A stretch of 64,000 bases of DNA from Pseudomonas violetae (GCF_023072615.1 NZ_JAKNRW010000004.1:1-64000); one strand, 5' to 3'; counted from the stretch's first letter, positions 46,137-55,639 are shown. Made by a program: numbers and translations. Notes: generated by a model from the letters alone, not told the origin.

Positions 46137-46925
46137 CTACACCCCTCTACGGGGCAGGACAAAACTCAGCAGAAACAGCGCGGCCGCCGTAACCACAATC
46201 GACGGGCCCGCCGGAGTGTCCTTGAACCAGGACAACGCCAGGCCGCCACACACCGCAAGCATGCCCAGCAGGCTCGCGCCCAGTGCCATCTGCTCCGGCG
46301 AGCGGGCATGACGCTGCGCCGCCGCTGCCGGAATGATCAGCAGTGAAGTGATCAGCAATACCCCGACAATTTTCATCGCTACCGCGATGACCACGGCAAT
46401 CAGCAGCATCAAGGTCAGTCGCAGTGATGCAACCGGCAAGCCCTCAACCTTAGCCAGTTCCTCGTGCACAGTGATGGCAAGCAAAGGTCGCCACATCGCC
46501 ACCAACACAGCCAGAACCGCCGCACTTCCGCCGAGAATCCAGGCCAGATCGCCAGGGCTGATGGCCAGCAGGTCGCCAAACAGATAGGCCATCAGGTCTA
46601 TCCGCACTTCATGCATGAAGCTTAGTACCACCAGGCCGAGCGAGAGGGTGCTCGGCGCGAGAATTCCCAATAGCGTGTCGGACGCCAGAGGTTGGCGTTG
46701 CTGTAAAGTCACCAGCAGTACCGCCAGCAACAGACAGCCCACGGTCACCGCGACGGCAGGACTGACATCCAGCAGGAAACCCAAGGCCACCCCGAGCAGC
46801 GCGGCGTGGGACAGGGTATCGCCGAAGTAGGCCATTCGCCGCCAGACCACAAACGAACCCAGCGGGCCCGCCACCAGCGCCAGGGCCAGGCCCGCAAGCA
46901 GGGCGTAGAGCAGAAAATCAGCCAT
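46137..46925 (-). CDS. znuB: Zinc ABC transporter permease
   Basis: A 262-residue ABC-3 family membrane protein with about eight helices, [20 protein letters not shown] at the N-terminus and [16 protein letters not shown] in the middle. It forms the zinc channel with ZnuC. I chose the ATG at 46925, eight bases inside the end of znuC; the longer open frame runs antisense to nothing but overlaps znuC fully and is rejected. GGAG lies 12 bases upstream. Confidence 0.93.
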   Translation of the reverse strand: MADFLLYALLAGLALALVAGPLGSFVVWRRMAYFGDTLSHAALLGVALGFLLDVSPAVAVTVGCLLLAVLLVTLQQRQPLASDTLLGILAPSTLSLGLVVLSFMHEVRIDLMAYLFGDLLAISPGDLAWILGGSAAVLAVLVAMWRPLLAITVHEELAKVEGLPVASLRLTLMLLIAVVIAVAMKIVGVLLITSLLIIPAAAAQRHARSPEQMALGASLLGMLAVCGGLALSWFKDTPAGPSIVVTAAALFLLSFVLPRRGV

Positions 46926-47703
46926 GCTTGCAGCTATCTCCATGAACATGGGTAGAGGCCGGTGAGGCCGTAGTGACCACCGAACCATGCAGGTCATGGG
47001 CATGATCATGGTGGTGGTGGTAGATCGCCAGGCTTTGCGCGTTCTTGCCAAACAATTCGACAAACGCAGGATCGCCGCTGACCTGCTCTGGATGCCCGGA
47101 ACAGCACACATGACGATTCAGGCACACGACCTGATCGGTAGTGCTCATCACCAGGTGCAAGTCGTGGGACACCATCAGGACGCCGCAGCCGTGGCGGTCG
47201 CGCAAGCGGGTAATGAGACTGTAGAGCTCGGCCTGACCGGCCACGTCAACGCCTTGTACCGGTTCATCGAGCACCAGCAGTTCAGGCTCGCGCAACAGCG
47301 CGCGGGCCAGCAGAACCCGCTGCATCTCACCGCCGGAAACACTTTGCACCGGGCTGTCGATGACCTGTTCGGCACCGACTTCTTTCAAAGCGGCCAATGC
47401 CCGGGCACGGTCTACCCCCGGTACCAGACGCAAAAAACGCAGGACAGAGAGCGGGAGCGTTGGGTCAACGTGAAGTTTTTGCGGCATGTAGCCAACCCGC
47501 AGCCTCGGCTTGCGCCATACGCTGCCACTGTTCGGTTTCAACAGGCCGAGCACGGCACGCACCAGGGTCGTCTTACCCGCACCGTTGGGACCGATCAGGG
47601 TAACGATCTGCCCCGGTTCGACGCCAAGTTCGATGTTATCAAGGACGTTTTGCCCGGCAAACGTCACGGTAACCTGCTTAAGACGGATCAGCGCGTTGCT
47701 CAT
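46918..47703 (-). CDS. znuC: Zinc ABC transporter ATP-binding protein
   Basis: A 261-residue ATPase: Walker [14 protein letters not shown], signature [16 protein letters not shown], Walker [14 protein letters not shown]. The C-terminal 35 residues hold ten histidines ([14 protein letters not shown].., then [10 protein letters not shown]), a potential zinc-sensing or buffering tail. The start giving MSNALIRL has AGGGGG upstream and overlaps the zur stop (TGATG). Confidence 0.94.
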   Translation of the reverse strand: MSNALIRLKQVTVTFAGQNVLDNIELGVEPGQIVTLIGPNGAGKTTLVRAVLGLLKPNSGSVWRKPRLRVGYMPQKLHVDPTLPLSVLRFLRLVPGVDRARALAALKEVGAEQVIDSPVQSVSGGEMQRVLLARALLREPELLVLDEPVQGVDVAGQAELYSLITRLRDRHGCGVLMVSHDLHLVMSTTDQVVCLNRHVCCSGHPEQVSGDPAFVELFGKNAQSLAIYHHHHDHAHDLHGSVVTTASPASTHVHGDSCKHG

Positions 47704-48185
47704 CAAGCCCCCTGGCAACCCGAACATAGCCCGACGACTTCAACAGTCTGGCCTTCAACCACAAACCCGACATCCCTGGCGCTGTCGATGATCGCGTTGC
47801 TGATGGATTTCTGTTCAAGCTCAATGGCTGCGTGGCACTCACGGCAGATCAGGAACTGGCCCTGATGGGCATGCTCGGGGTGATTACAGCCGATAAATGC
47901 GTTGAGTGACGAGATCCGGTGCACCAGCCCGTTTTCCAGGAGGAAATCCAGGGCCCGGTAAACGGTAGGCGGCGCGGCTCGTCGACCATCCTGCTCGCTG
48001 AGCACCGCCAGAATGTCATATGCCCCCAATGGCTTGTGGCTTTGCCACACCAGTTCCAGCACCCGTCGACGCAAGGCTGTCAGGCGCAGGCCCTGCCGTG
48101 CGCACAGGGCGTCGGCCTCAGACAGAGCGCTGTGGACGCAATGGGAGTGGTCGTGAGGACGGCTGGCTATCGGTGTTTTGGGCAT
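47703..48185 (-). CDS. zur: Zinc uptake regulator Zur
   Basis: A 160-residue Fur-family repressor. The winged-helix part has [16 protein letters not shown] and [20 protein letters not shown]; the metal region has [20 protein letters not shown] and a C-terminal GLCSGC, which form the structural Zn(Cys)4 site. In zinc-replete cells it represses znuA and the zur-znuCB operon. It is the first gene of zur-znuC-znuB (all overlapping by one to eight bases) and divergent from znuA. It was first described as np20 in P. aeruginosa. Confidence 0.94.
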   Translation of the reverse strand: MPKTPIASRPHDHSHCVHSALSEADALCARQGLRLTALRRRVLELVWQSHKPLGAYDILAVLSEQDGRRAAPPTVYRALDFLLENGLVHRISSLNAFIGCNHPEHAHQGQFLICRECHAAIELEQKSISNAIIDSARDVGFVVEGQTVEVVGLCSGCQGA

Positions 48186-48211
48186 GAGCGGCGACGAGTT
48201 TTGTGAGAGAC

Positions 48212-48224
48212 GTTATTATGTTAC
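48212..48224. promoter_or_regulatory. Probable Zur box between zur and znuA
   Basis: GTTATTATGTTAC lies in the 66-bp divergent interval. It resembles the AT-rich GTTATAnnATAAC palindrome bound by Zur in gammaproteobacteria, with two or three mismatches. One site could control both directions. Confidence 0.6.
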
Positions 48225-48251
48225 CCGTTCTCGCCTCTTCGAGTGGTCATT

Positions 48252-49172
48252 GTGTCCCGACTTTTTTCTTTCTTTGTTACATTTATCGCCAGTTTCATGA
48301 TGATGGCTACTGCCCATGCCGAGGTGCGGGTGCTGACCAGCATCAAGCCTCTGCAACTGATCGCCGCGGCGGTTCAGGACGGAGTGTCAATTCCGGAAGT
48401 ACTGCTGCCCCCTGGCACTTCACCGCATAATTATGCCCTGCGCCCATCCGACGTACGGAAGGTGCAGGCAGTCGATCTCGTCTACTGGATAGGTCCCGAC
48501 ATGGAAAGCTTCCTGCCTCGCGTTCTGAAGGGGCGTACGCTGCCCAGCGTCGCCGTGCAGGATCTGCCGGGTCTGAAACTACGCCATTTTGCCGAAGACA
48601 GTCATTCCCATGATGAAGAAGCCGACGAGCATGATCATGATCACCGTCCAGGCAGCCTGGATGCGCACCTATGGTTGTCTCCGGTCAACGCCCGGGTGAT
48701 CGCCACGAAAATGGCAGTCGACCTCAGTGCTGCGGATCCCGCCAACGCTGCGCGTTACCAGAGCAACCTAAAGGCCTTCGATGAGCGCCTGGATGCACTG
48801 GACCTGCGCTTGAAAGAACGTCTGGCGGGCATCGCCGACAAGCCTTATTTTGTGTTCCACGAGGCGTTCGATTATTTCGAAGACGCCTACGGCCTCAAGC
48901 ACGCGGGTGTGTTCAGCGTTGCTGCGGAAGTACAACCGGGCGCCCAGCACGTCGCAGCGATGCGCACGCGACTGCAGGAAGTCGGCAAGACCTGCGTATT
49001 CAGCGAACCCCCATTGCGCCCGCGCCTGGCGGAAACCCTGGTGGCTGGCCTGCCGGTGAAACTGGCGGAGCTCGACGCGCTGGGCGGATACACGCCAGCG
49101 ACCGCCCAGGGGTATGAGCAGGTGCTGGAGAAGCTGGGCAATGATCTGGCGGGGTGCCTGGAGTCGTTGTAA
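48252..49172 (+). CDS. znuA: Zinc ABC transporter substrate-binding protein
   Basis: A periplasmic cluster A-I binding protein of about 306 residues, with a signal peptide (FFVTFIASFMMMATAHA). Zinc ligands are expected at LLPPGTSPHNYALRPSD, DAHLWLSPVNARVI and YFVFHEAFDYFEDAYG. A His/Asp-rich loop (HSHDEEADEHDHDH, residues 118-131) is typical of ZnuA. Starts are GTG: I chose 48252 (SRLFSFF); GTG at 48243 is an alternative. The C-terminal region holds CVFSEPPLRPRLAETL and a second cysteine for a disulfide. Confidence 0.93.
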   Translation: MSRLFSFFVTFIASFMMMATAHAEVRVLTSIKPLQLIAAAVQDGVSIPEVLLPPGTSPHNYALRPSDVRKVQAVDLVYWIGPDMESFLPRVLKGRTLPSVAVQDLPGLKLRHFAEDSHSHDEEADEHDHDHRPGSLDAHLWLSPVNARVIATKMAVDLSAADPANAARYQSNLKAFDERLDALDLRLKERLAGIADKPYFVFHEAFDYFEDAYGLKHAGVFSVAAEVQPGAQHVAAMRTRLQEVGKTCVFSEPPLRPRLAETLVAGLPVKLAELDALGGYTPATAQGYEQVLEKLGNDLAGCLESL

Positions 49173-49187
49173 CCAACACTACGCCCC

Positions 49188-49287
49188 TGTAGGAGCGAGC
49201 TTGCTCGCGAAGAAATCTGCAGCAATGCGGGGTGCCAGGCACCTCGCGTTATCGTTGACGACCATCGCGAGCAAGCTCGCTCCTACA
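49188..49287. repeat. REP-type palindrome pair
   Basis: 23-bp perfect arms TGTAGGAGCGAGCTTGCTCG.. (49188-49210) and its complement (49265-49287) bracket 54 bp, filling the gap between the convergent znuA and thrB. Confidence 0.8.
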
Positions 49288-49297
49288 AGTAATGGGG

Positions 49298-50248
49298 TTA
49301 CAGGGCAAACGGCAGCGGTGTACTGACCTTCTGCCGCTGCGCCAGCCGACGCTGAAACTCCATCGGATCGTGAATCAACACATTCTGCCCGGCAAAAGAC
49401 TCAGCAGCGATCAGTCGCGACAACCAGAACCTTACGCACGCCACCCGCAGCATGGTCGGCCATAACTCGGCCTCCGCGGCGGTGAATGGACGCAACCCCG
49501 CATAAGCCCCCAGTAGCGCCCTCGCCCGCGGCCCATCAATGATTCCGTCTTCGTCCGAACACCAGTCATTCAAGGCAATAGCGACGTCATACAGCATCGG
49601 CCCCGAACAGGCGTTGTAGAAGTCGATCAAACCGGTCAGGTGGGTACCTTCGAACATCGCGTTATCGCGAAACAGGTCAGCGTGGATATTGGCCCTTGGC
49701 AGCGCCAGGATTTTCGTCTTCTGCTGGGTGATTTCGTCCATCGCGCGCTGCAGCAGCTCGTTCTGCTCGGCATCCAGGTGCGAAAGAAATCGCGCGCCCT
49801 CCTCCAGCATCCAGTCCAGGCCGCGATCGGTCTTGCGCTTGATCATATTGGCCTGGGTGGCCAGGTGCAGGTGGCCGAGCAGCTCGCCGACTTGAGCGCA
49901 ATGCTGCGCGTTGGCTTCCTTGATGTGCTTGCCCGCCAGGCGCGGCTGCAACAATGCAGGCTTGCCGGCCAGTTCACGCAAGGCTACGCCATCGCGGGTA
50001 CGCAGGGCGTAGGGCACCGGCAGGTCGGCATCGTGCAGCACATCCAGCAACTGGATGAAGAACGGCATTTCCTGCACCGGGCCACGCTCAACCAGGGTCA
50101 GGACGAACTCGCCCTGCTCCAGGCTGATGAAAAAATTGGTATTTTCGCTACCGGCGGCGATCCCCTGGAAATCAAGCAGGCGGCCGAGCCCGTATGGGGC
50201 GAGAAAAGTTTCCAGCTCGGGCCGAGCCAGGGGGGTGAACACAGACAT
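49298..50248 (-). CDS. thrB: Homoserine kinase
   Basis: A 316-residue kinase of the choline/aminoglycoside kinase-like fold used by pseudomonads for threonine synthesis (ATP + homoserine gives O-phosphohomoserine). It is not the GHMP-type ThrB of E. coli. Motifs are GSENTNFFISLEQGEFVLTL, the catalytic loop LPRANIHADLFRDNAMFEG (HxDxxxxN) and GLIDFYNACSGPMLYDVAI (metal-binding Asp). It is likely co-transcribed with the upstream DUF2782 gene 58 bp away. Confidence 0.93.
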   Translation of the reverse strand: MSVFTPLARPELETFLAPYGLGRLLDFQGIAAGSENTNFFISLEQGEFVLTLVERGPVQEMPFFIQLLDVLHDADLPVPYALRTRDGVALRELAGKPALLQPRLAGKHIKEANAQHCAQVGELLGHLHLATQANMIKRKTDRGLDWMLEEGARFLSHLDAEQNELLQRAMDEITQQKTKILALPRANIHADLFRDNAMFEGTHLTGLIDFYNACSGPMLYDVAIALNDWCSDEDGIIDGPRARALLGAYAGLRPFTAAEAELWPTMLRVACVRFWLSRLIAAESFAGQNVLIHDPMEFQRRLAQRQKVSTPLPFAL

Positions 50249-50306
50249 GTTTTAACTGCCAGTACGGGCGCCGCCGGGTAAGCCAGCGCCGATTGAAATT
50301 AAGAAA

Positions 50307-50597
50307 CTACTTCCACTCGAAGATCTTCCACGACGGAATCAGCATATCCGGCTGATCCGAGCGGATGAAGTTTGCATCGGTCCCGTCCGCGCGCACCAGG
50401 AAATACGGCGGCGCTCCCTTTGGCGTGACCTTGATCGCATACAGGAAGCCGTTTTGACGGTATTCCTGAATGACCTTGTCCCCTTCAGTACGAATGGTGA
50501 CATCCGGGCCCGAGGATGGCGCATCGTCCGCTGCCATGACGGCCAACGGTGTAATTGCAAACAAGCCAGCCAGCAACAGGCGATTTAGTGTGCGCAT
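50307..50597 (-). CDS. DUF2782 family exported protein
   Basis: A 96-residue protein with a signal peptide (LLLAGLFAITPLAVMA) and a short beta-rich domain: VTIRTEGDKVIQEYRQNGFL, YAIKVTPKGAPPYFLVRADG and the terminal PSWKIFEWK. AAGG lies upstream of the ATG. It is divergent from polA with 74 bp between and always sits by polA/thrB in pseudomonads, from memory. Function unknown. Confidence 0.85.
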   Translation of the reverse strand: MRTLNRLLLAGLFAITPLAVMAADDAPSSGPDVTIRTEGDKVIQEYRQNGFLYAIKVTPKGAPPYFLVRADGTDANFIRSDQPDMLIPSWKIFEWK

Positions 50598-50671
50598 GAT
50601 AACCTTGTCCCTTTGTCGTCAACGGTCCCGCTATTCTAGCGCCGGACCCGCCGAAAAGGTTGATCCTGCTC

Positions 50672-53440
50672 ATGAGCCAAGCCCCCCTCGTCCTGGTGGA
50701 CGGTTCTTCTTACCTGTACCGCGCCTTTCACGCCCTGCCACCGCTGACTACCTCCAAAGGCCTGCCCACCGGCGCGGTCAAAGGCGTGTTGAACATGCTC
50801 AAGAGTCTGCGCAAGCAGTACCCGGACAGCCCGTTCGCCGTGGTGTTCGACGCCAAGGGCGGGACATTCCGCGATGAAATGTACGCTGAATACAAGGCGA
50901 ACCGCCCAAGTATGCCCGACGACATGCGCGTGCAAATCGAGCCACTGCACCAGAGCGTGAAGGCATTAGGCTTCCCGTTGCTGTGCGTGGACGGCGTCGA
51001 GGCCGATGACGTGATTGGCACCCTGGCCCGTAGCAGCGCGGCGGCCGACCGTCCGGTGGTGATTTCTACCGGCGACAAGGACATGGCGCAACTGGTCGAC
51101 GGCCACATTACCCTGGTCAATACCATGACCGGTAGCGCGCTGGACGTAGAGGGCGTGAAGGAGAAATTCGGTGTCGCTCCCGAGCAGATCATCGACTACC
51201 TGGCATTGATGGGCGACTCTTCCGACAACATTCCAGGCGTTCCGGGTATTGGCCCGAAAACCGCGTCCGGACTGCTGGTCGGCGTTAACGGCGGGCTGAC
51301 CGAGCTGTACGCGCACCTCGACATCGTTCCGACCTTGCCGATTCGCGGAGCCAAGACGCTGCCGGCCAAGCTTGAAGAGCACAAGGAGATGGCATTCCTC
51401 TCCTACCGCCTGGCAACCATCAAGATCGACGTCCCACTGGACGTCGAACTCGATGACCTGAAAATGGGCCAGCCGGACCACGACAAACTCGCCGAGCTGT
51501 ACACCCTGCTGGAGTTCAGGAGTTGGTTCGAAGACAACCAGCGTGGGGCCAAGCGCGCCGGCCAGGAGGTTGTGGAAGTTACCCAGGAACAACCGGGTGC
51601 CGTCCAAGCCAAATACGAAACCATTCTTGACCAGTCGCGCTTCGAGGCCTGGCTGGACAAGCTCGACAAGGCTCCATTGATTGCATTTGTCACTGAAACC
51701 AATGGCGGCGATGCCCAGCACTCGCAACTGGTCGGCCTGTCGTTTTCCGTGGCCGCCAACGAAGCAGCCTACATTCCGCTGACCCATTCCTACATGGGCG
51801 TACCCGAACAACTGGATCGCGACAACGTTTTGCTGGCGTTGAAACCGCTGCTGGAAAACCCGCACAAACTCAAGGTCGGCCAGCACGCCAAGTTCGAAAC
51901 CAACATCCTGGCCAACTGCGCCATTGGTGGCGATCAGAGCAACGGGATCAAGGTGCGGGGCATTGCCTACGACACCATGCTGGAGTCCTACGTACTCGAC
52001 TCGACAGCTACGCGTCATGACATGGACAGCCTCGCGTTGAAATATCTGGGCCAGAGCAAGACCGACATTCAGGAGATTGCGGGCAAAGGCGTTAAACAGC
52101 TGACTTTTGACCAGATCTCCCTGGAACTGGCAGGGCCGTACGCAGCCGAAGATGCCGACGTGGTCTTCCGCCTCCACCTGGCATTGCAGGAAAAACTTGC
52201 AGCGACGCCCAGCTTGGGCAAGGTCCTGGACGAAATCGAGATGCCGTTGATGCCGGTGCTGGCGCGCATTGAACGCCAGGGTGCTTTGGTCGATGCGAAT
52301 CTGTTGGGTATCCAGAGCGTGGAGCTGGGCGAAAAACTCGTCGCCCTTGAGCGCGAAGCATTTGCCATTGCCGGCGAAGAATTCAACCTGGGTTCGCCCA
52401 AACAACTGGGGGTGATTCTTTATGAAAAACTGGGTCTGCCAGTCCTCAGCAAAACCGCCAAGGGCCAGGCCTCCACGGCCGAAGCTGTACTTGCCGAGCT
52501 GGCCGAACAGGACTATCCACTGCCCAAGGTGCTGATGCAGTACCGCTCATTGAGCAAACTGAAAAGTACCTACACCGACCGACTGCCAGAGCAGATCAAC
52601 GCGCGTACCGGCCGCATCCACACGTCCTACCAGCAAGCCGTCGCAGCCACCGGACGCCTGTCGTCGATCGACCCAAACCTGCAAAACATCCCGATCCGCA
52701 CCGCCGAGGGCCGGCGGATTCGCCAGGCGTTCGTTGCGCCGAAGGGCTACAAGCTACTGGCGGCGGATTATTCGCAAATCGAACTGCGAATCATGGCGCA
52801 CCTGGCCAAGGATGAAGGCCTGCTGCACGCCTTCCGCAATGATCTGGATGTGCACAGAGCCACCGCCGCCGAGGTGTTTGGCGTCGAGTTGGCCGATGTC
52901 ACCACCGATCAGCGCCGCAGCGCCAAGGCGATCAACTTCGGCCTGATCTACGGGATGAGCGCGTTTGGCCTGGCCAAACAGATCGGTGTCGATCGCAAGC
53001 AGTCCCAGGCGTACATTGACCGTTATTTCGCACGCTACCCGGGCGTACTGGAGTACATGGAGCGCACTCGCGCCCAGGCCGCCGAGCAAGGTTTTGTCGA
53101 GACCATCTTCGGGCGTCGCCTATACCTGCCAGACATCAATGCGAAGAACCCGGCCCTGCGCAAAGGCGCTGAGCGCACCGCGATCAATGCTCCCATGCAG
53201 GGCACTGCGGCGGACATCATCAAGAAGGCCATGGTGGCGGTGGATAACTGGCTGACCGCGTCCGGCCTGGATGCCAAAGTCATCCTGCAAGTACACGATG
53301 AATTGGTGCTGGAGGTTCGTGAGGACCTGGTGGACCAGGTGCTTGAAGAAATTCGCACGCACATGAGCGATGCCGCGAAACTGGACGTGCCGCTGCTGGT
53401 CGAAGTGGGTGTGGGGAACAATTGGGATGAGGCTCACTGA
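50672..53440 (+). CDS. polA: DNA polymerase I, with altered 3'-5' exonuclease site
   Basis: A 922-residue enzyme for Okazaki-fragment processing and repair: 5'-nuclease domain (1-~290; [26 protein letters not shown]), 3'-5' exonuclease-like domain (~325-520) and polymerase domain (~540-922; [41 protein letters not shown]). The polymerase motifs are intact. In the exonuclease domain the E. coli D355-x-E357 pair reads Val340-Thr-Glu342, and the D424 position is Glu409 ([10 protein letters not shown]). D501 is kept (Asp494). Proofreading may therefore be weak. The start is the ATG giving [11 protein letters not shown]; a TTG 12 bases earlier is possible. Confidence 0.95.
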   Translation: MSQAPLVLVDGSSYLYRAFHALPPLTTSKGLPTGAVKGVLNMLKSLRKQYPDSPFAVVFDAKGGTFRDEMYAEYKANRPSMPDDMRVQIEPLHQSVKALGFPLLCVDGVEADDVIGTLARSSAAADRPVVISTGDKDMAQLVDGHITLVNTMTGSALDVEGVKEKFGVAPEQIIDYLALMGDSSDNIPGVPGIGPKTASGLLVGVNGGLTELYAHLDIVPTLPIRGAKTLPAKLEEHKEMAFLSYRLATIKIDVPLDVELDDLKMGQPDHDKLAELYTLLEFRSWFEDNQRGAKRAGQEVVEVTQEQPGAVQAKYETILDQSRFEAWLDKLDKAPLIAFVTETNGGDAQHSQLVGLSFSVAANEAAYIPLTHSYMGVPEQLDRDNVLLALKPLLENPHKLKVGQHAKFETNILANCAIGGDQSNGIKVRGIAYDTMLESYVLDSTATRHDMDSLALKYLGQSKTDIQEIAGKGVKQLTFDQISLELAGPYAAEDADVVFRLHLALQEKLAATPSLGKVLDEIEMPLMPVLARIERQGALVDANLLGIQSVELGEKLVALEREAFAIAGEEFNLGSPKQLGVILYEKLGLPVLSKTAKGQASTAEAVLAELAEQDYPLPKVLMQYRSLSKLKSTYTDRLPEQINARTGRIHTSYQQAVAATGRLSSIDPNLQNIPIRTAEGRRIRQAFVAPKGYKLLAADYSQIELRIMAHLAKDEGLLHAFRNDLDVHRATAAEVFGVELADVTTDQRRSAKAINFGLIYGMSAFGLAKQIGVDRKQSQAYIDRYFARYPGVLEYMERTRAQAAEQGFVETIFGRRLYLPDINAKNPALRKGAERTAINAPMQGTAADIIKKAMVAVDNWLTASGLDAKVILQVHDELVLEVREDLVDQVLEEIRTHMSDAAKLDVPLLVEVGVGNNWDEAH

Positions 53441-53489
53441 CGCGCAGATCAGTGCCACCCTGTAGCGAACTCGCTCCTACAAGAATTAC

Positions 53490-53510
53490 GCCGCGGCATA
53501 ATGCCGCGGC
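53490..53510. repeat. GC-rich palindrome downstream of polA
   Basis: GCCGCGGCAT and ATGCCGCGGC flank a single A (53490-53510). A degenerate REP half (TAGCGAACTCGCTCCTACAAG, in part) precedes it. No T-run follows, so it is at best an unusual transcript end for polA. Confidence 0.5.
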
Positions 53511-53570
53511 TGCAAGGTGCTTAGGCCGGAACGTTCTTGGGGTTATTCCAAACGTATTCGAAAAAATTCT

Positions 53571-53598
53571 GAACTAATCTGCCAAATCGCTACTCAGA
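53571..53598 (+). promoter_or_regulatory. Sigma-22 (AlgU/RpoE-type) promoter of ersA
   Basis: GAACTA (53571-53576), a 17-bp spacer and TCAGA (53594-53598) match the extracytoplasmic stress consensus GAACTT-N16/17-TCtgA with one substitution in the -35. Transcription would begin near 53605. Confidence 0.75.
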
Positions 53599-53604
53599 TA
53601 CACT

Positions 53605-53736
53605 GAATGGCTGGTGAAGCCCTTCGATGCTCCTATGTTGTGTTAAGTGTTGGCAGATATCTGGACCCCGCCCTAGCGGTCCGGAACTTGAACCCCGGAA
53701 CTTCCCCCTCCCCATAAGAAGTCCGGGGTTTTTTTT
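53605..53736 (+). ncRNA. ersA: ErsA-type small RNA (Spot 42 position)
   Basis: The polA-engB interval encodes the sRNA ErsA in P. aeruginosa, in the genomic position of Spot 42 in enterics; it is about 132 nt and AlgU-dependent. From the predicted start near 53605 to the end of the T-run at 53736 the transcript here would be about 132 nt. It ends in a strong terminator stem (AACCCCGGA / TCCGGGGTT with inner CTTC/GAAG pairs, 53691-53730) and eight T's. The C-rich loop CCCCCTCCCC can serve as a target-binding seed. Identification rests on synteny, promoter type and length, not on alignment. Confidence 0.8.
53691..53736 (+). terminator. Intrinsic terminator of ersA
   Basis: Stem of 13 pairs with a single bulged A around a C-rich loop, followed by eight T's. 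Confidence 0.88.
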
Positions 53737-53745
53737 GCCCGCAAT

Positions 53746-54390
53746 TTATTGCTCGACCGTTTCCGCGCCCTTGTCTGCCAGTTCCATCCAGCCCGCGAGT
53801 ACAGTGTAGGCGTCTTCCAGACCCAGGCGCTTCGGAGCCGAGAACAATTGGATCGAGATCGCGTCGCCCCAACCTTTACGGATGTCCGACTGCACTTTGA
53901 GCAGCACGTTTTTCGCCGCACCGTAGGTCAGTTTGTCCGCTTTGGTCAGCAGAATATGCATTGGCATGCCGCTGGCGACAGCCCAGTCGAGCATCAACAG
54001 ATCGAAATCAGTCATTGGATGACGGATATCCATCATCAGGATCAGACCTTTCAAACTCTCGCGACCGCCCAGATAAGCTTCCAGGTGACGCTGCCAGTGC
54101 AACTTCAGCGGGATGGGCACTTTTGCGTAACCGTAGCCCGGCAGGTCGACCAGACGGCGATCATCGTCTAGCTTGAAGAAGTTCAAGAGTTGCGTGCGAC
54201 CCGGAGTTTTCGAGGTCCGCGCCAGGCTGGCATGCGTCAGGGTGTTCAACGCGCTTGATTTACCGGCGTTGGAACGGCCGGCAAAAGCCACTTCAAAGCC
54301 TTCGTCGTCGGGACATTGATCGACTTTGGCAGCGCTGAGCATAAAGGTGGACTGTTGGCACAGGCCGAGGATGGGGTTCTTGAGTTGCAT
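53746..54390 (-). CDS. engB: Ribosome biogenesis GTP-binding protein YihA/EngB
   Basis: A 214-residue GTPase needed for 50S subunit assembly. G1 is [13 protein letters not shown]2/G3 region [14 protein letters not shown] and [12 protein letters not shown]4 TKADKL. The start is the ATG giving [10 protein letters not shown]; the upstream in-frame extension to 54555 has no ribosome site and overlaps the divergent promoter region. It is convergent with ersA, whose terminator ends 9 bp from its stop. Confidence 0.93.
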   Translation of the reverse strand: MQLKNPILGLCQQSTFMLSAAKVDQCPDDEGFEVAFAGRSNAGKSSALNTLTHASLARTSKTPGRTQLLNFFKLDDDRRLVDLPGYGYAKVPIPLKLHWQRHLEAYLGGRESLKGLILMMDIRHPMTDFDLLMLDWAVASGMPMHILLTKADKLTYGAAKNVLLKVQSDIRKGWGDAISIQLFSAPKRLGLEDAYTVLAGWMELADKGAETVEQ

Positions 54391-54581
54391 GGGATTTCCG
54401 ATGTGGGCGGCGCCGGGAATGGACGCGGCGAGCAGTGTCGTTTCCGTTTCAGTGACGCCAGTATATAATGCCGCAGATTTTGTGTGCGCTTTGTCCCAGC
54501 GTAGGATGAAGTACACGAGAGCGATAGACCTTGATTGCGCACTAGAACGCAGCACGCTCTCAACCCTGAAAAGGTCGTTTT

Positions 54582-54872
54582 ATGACGAAATGGCTGCTAG
54601 CTGCCGGTGTCTTGATGCCGCTTTACAGCGCTCAGGCTACACAGGATCCGGAAGCTGTGTACAACCGTGTTTGTGGTGCCTGTCATTCCGGCCAACTGCC
54701 CATGGCGCCCAGAAAGGGCGATCAGGTAGCTTGGACGCCGAGGTTGGCGAAAGGTATGGAGACGCTGGTGCAACACGTAACCCAGGGTTTCAAGGCGATG
54801 CCGCCGCGTGGTTTGTGCATGGACTGCAGTGCCGAGGATTACCAAGCCATCATCCACTGGATGAGCGAGTGA
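54582..54872 (+). CDS. Cytochrome c5-type monohaem protein
   Basis: A 96-residue exported cytochrome: signal peptide (MTKWLLAAGVLMPLYSAQA), haem motif CGACH (about 31-35), axial methionine probably in FKAMPPRGLC, and an extra cysteine pair GLCMDC that forms the disulfide typical of cytochrome c5. It shuttles electrons in the periplasm. AAGGTCG precedes the ATG. It stands 46 bp before cytochrome c4; both may feed the cbb3 or aa3 oxidases. Confidence 0.88.
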   Translation: MTKWLLAAGVLMPLYSAQATQDPEAVYNRVCGACHSGQLPMAPRKGDQVAWTPRLAKGMETLVQHVTQGFKAMPPRGLCMDCSAEDYQAIIHWMSE

Positions 54873-54918
54873 TCCCGGTCCATAACTCTTTAACCCTTAG
54901 CCGTAGTTGGATTAGCTG

Positions 54919-55530
54919 ATGAACAAATTGATCGTGAGTCTGCTGTTGACCGTGGGGATCTCCGGCATTGCCCATGCTGCAGGTGATGCGACTGCTGGTC
55001 AGGCGAAAGCCGCAGTATGTGGCGCCTGTCATGGCCCGGATGGCAACAGCATGGCGCCTAACTTTCCGAAACTGGCAGGCCAGGGCGAACGTTATCTGAA
55101 CAAGCAGTTGCACGACATCAAGTCCGGCAAGCGTGTCGTACTGGAAATGACCGGGCTGCTGACCAACCTGAGCGATCAGGACCTGGCTGATATCTCCGCC
55201 TACTTTGCCAGCCAGAAAGGCAGCGTTGGCGCCGCCGACCCGAAAATCGTGTCTCGCGGTGAAGCTTTGTTCCGTGGTGGTGACCTGGCCAAGGGCCTGC
55301 CAGCCTGCACCGGCTGCCACTCGCCTAACGGCGCCGGCAACGCTGCTGCCGGCTTCCCGCACCTGGGTGGCCAGCACGCTCAATACGTTGCCAAGCAACT
55401 GACCGACTTCCGCAAGGAAGAAGGCGGCCGCACCAACGACGGCGACACCAAGACCATGCAGACCATTGCCAAGCGCCTGAGCGACGAAGATATCGCAGCG
55501 GTGTCCAGCTACATCCAGGGCCTGCACTAA
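54919..55530 (+). CDS. cc4: Cytochrome c4 (dihaem)
   Basis: A 203-residue periplasmic dihaem protein: signal peptide (LIVSLLLTVGISGIAHA), haem motifs CGACH (about 34-38) and CTGCH (about 131-135), and methionine ligands in GNSMAPNFP and DTKTMQTIA. The two halves are related by internal duplication. It is membrane-associated and an electron donor to terminal oxidases in pseudomonads. It ends about 80 bp before a terminator. Confidence 0.94.
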   Translation: MNKLIVSLLLTVGISGIAHAAGDATAGQAKAAVCGACHGPDGNSMAPNFPKLAGQGERYLNKQLHDIKSGKRVVLEMTGLLTNLSDQDLADISAYFASQKGSVGAADPKIVSRGEALFRGGDLAKGLPACTGCHSPNGAGNAAAGFPHLGGQHAQYVAKQLTDFRKEEGGRTNDGDTKTMQTIAKRLSDEDIAAVSSYIQGLH

Positions 55531-55610
55531 GACCGGCAATAAATGGAGCCTCAAGCAGGACGGACATCTCCTGCAATGTTAACGCTCCATTAATCCGTCG
55601 CAGCGAGTAT

Positions 55611-55639
55611 AAAAAGGGTGGCTCTGGCCACCCTTTTTT
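55611..55639 (+). terminator. Intrinsic terminator after cytochrome c4
   Basis: Stem AAAAAGGGTGGC / GCCACCCTTTTT with a 4-base loop and T-run. The A-tract also allows leftward use. Confidence 0.9.

Noticed and set aside
46987..47865. 292-codon plus-strand open frame opposite znuC/zur
   Set aside because: Spans two genes in antisense, no features.
21695..49287. Repeated palindromes considered as a CRISPR array
   Set aside because: They are widely dispersed, single or paired, with no regular spacers and no cas genes; they are REP elements.
50966..52405. 479-codon minus-strand open frame opposite polA
   Set aside because: Antisense to conserved polymerase motifs; composition is that of a shadow frame.
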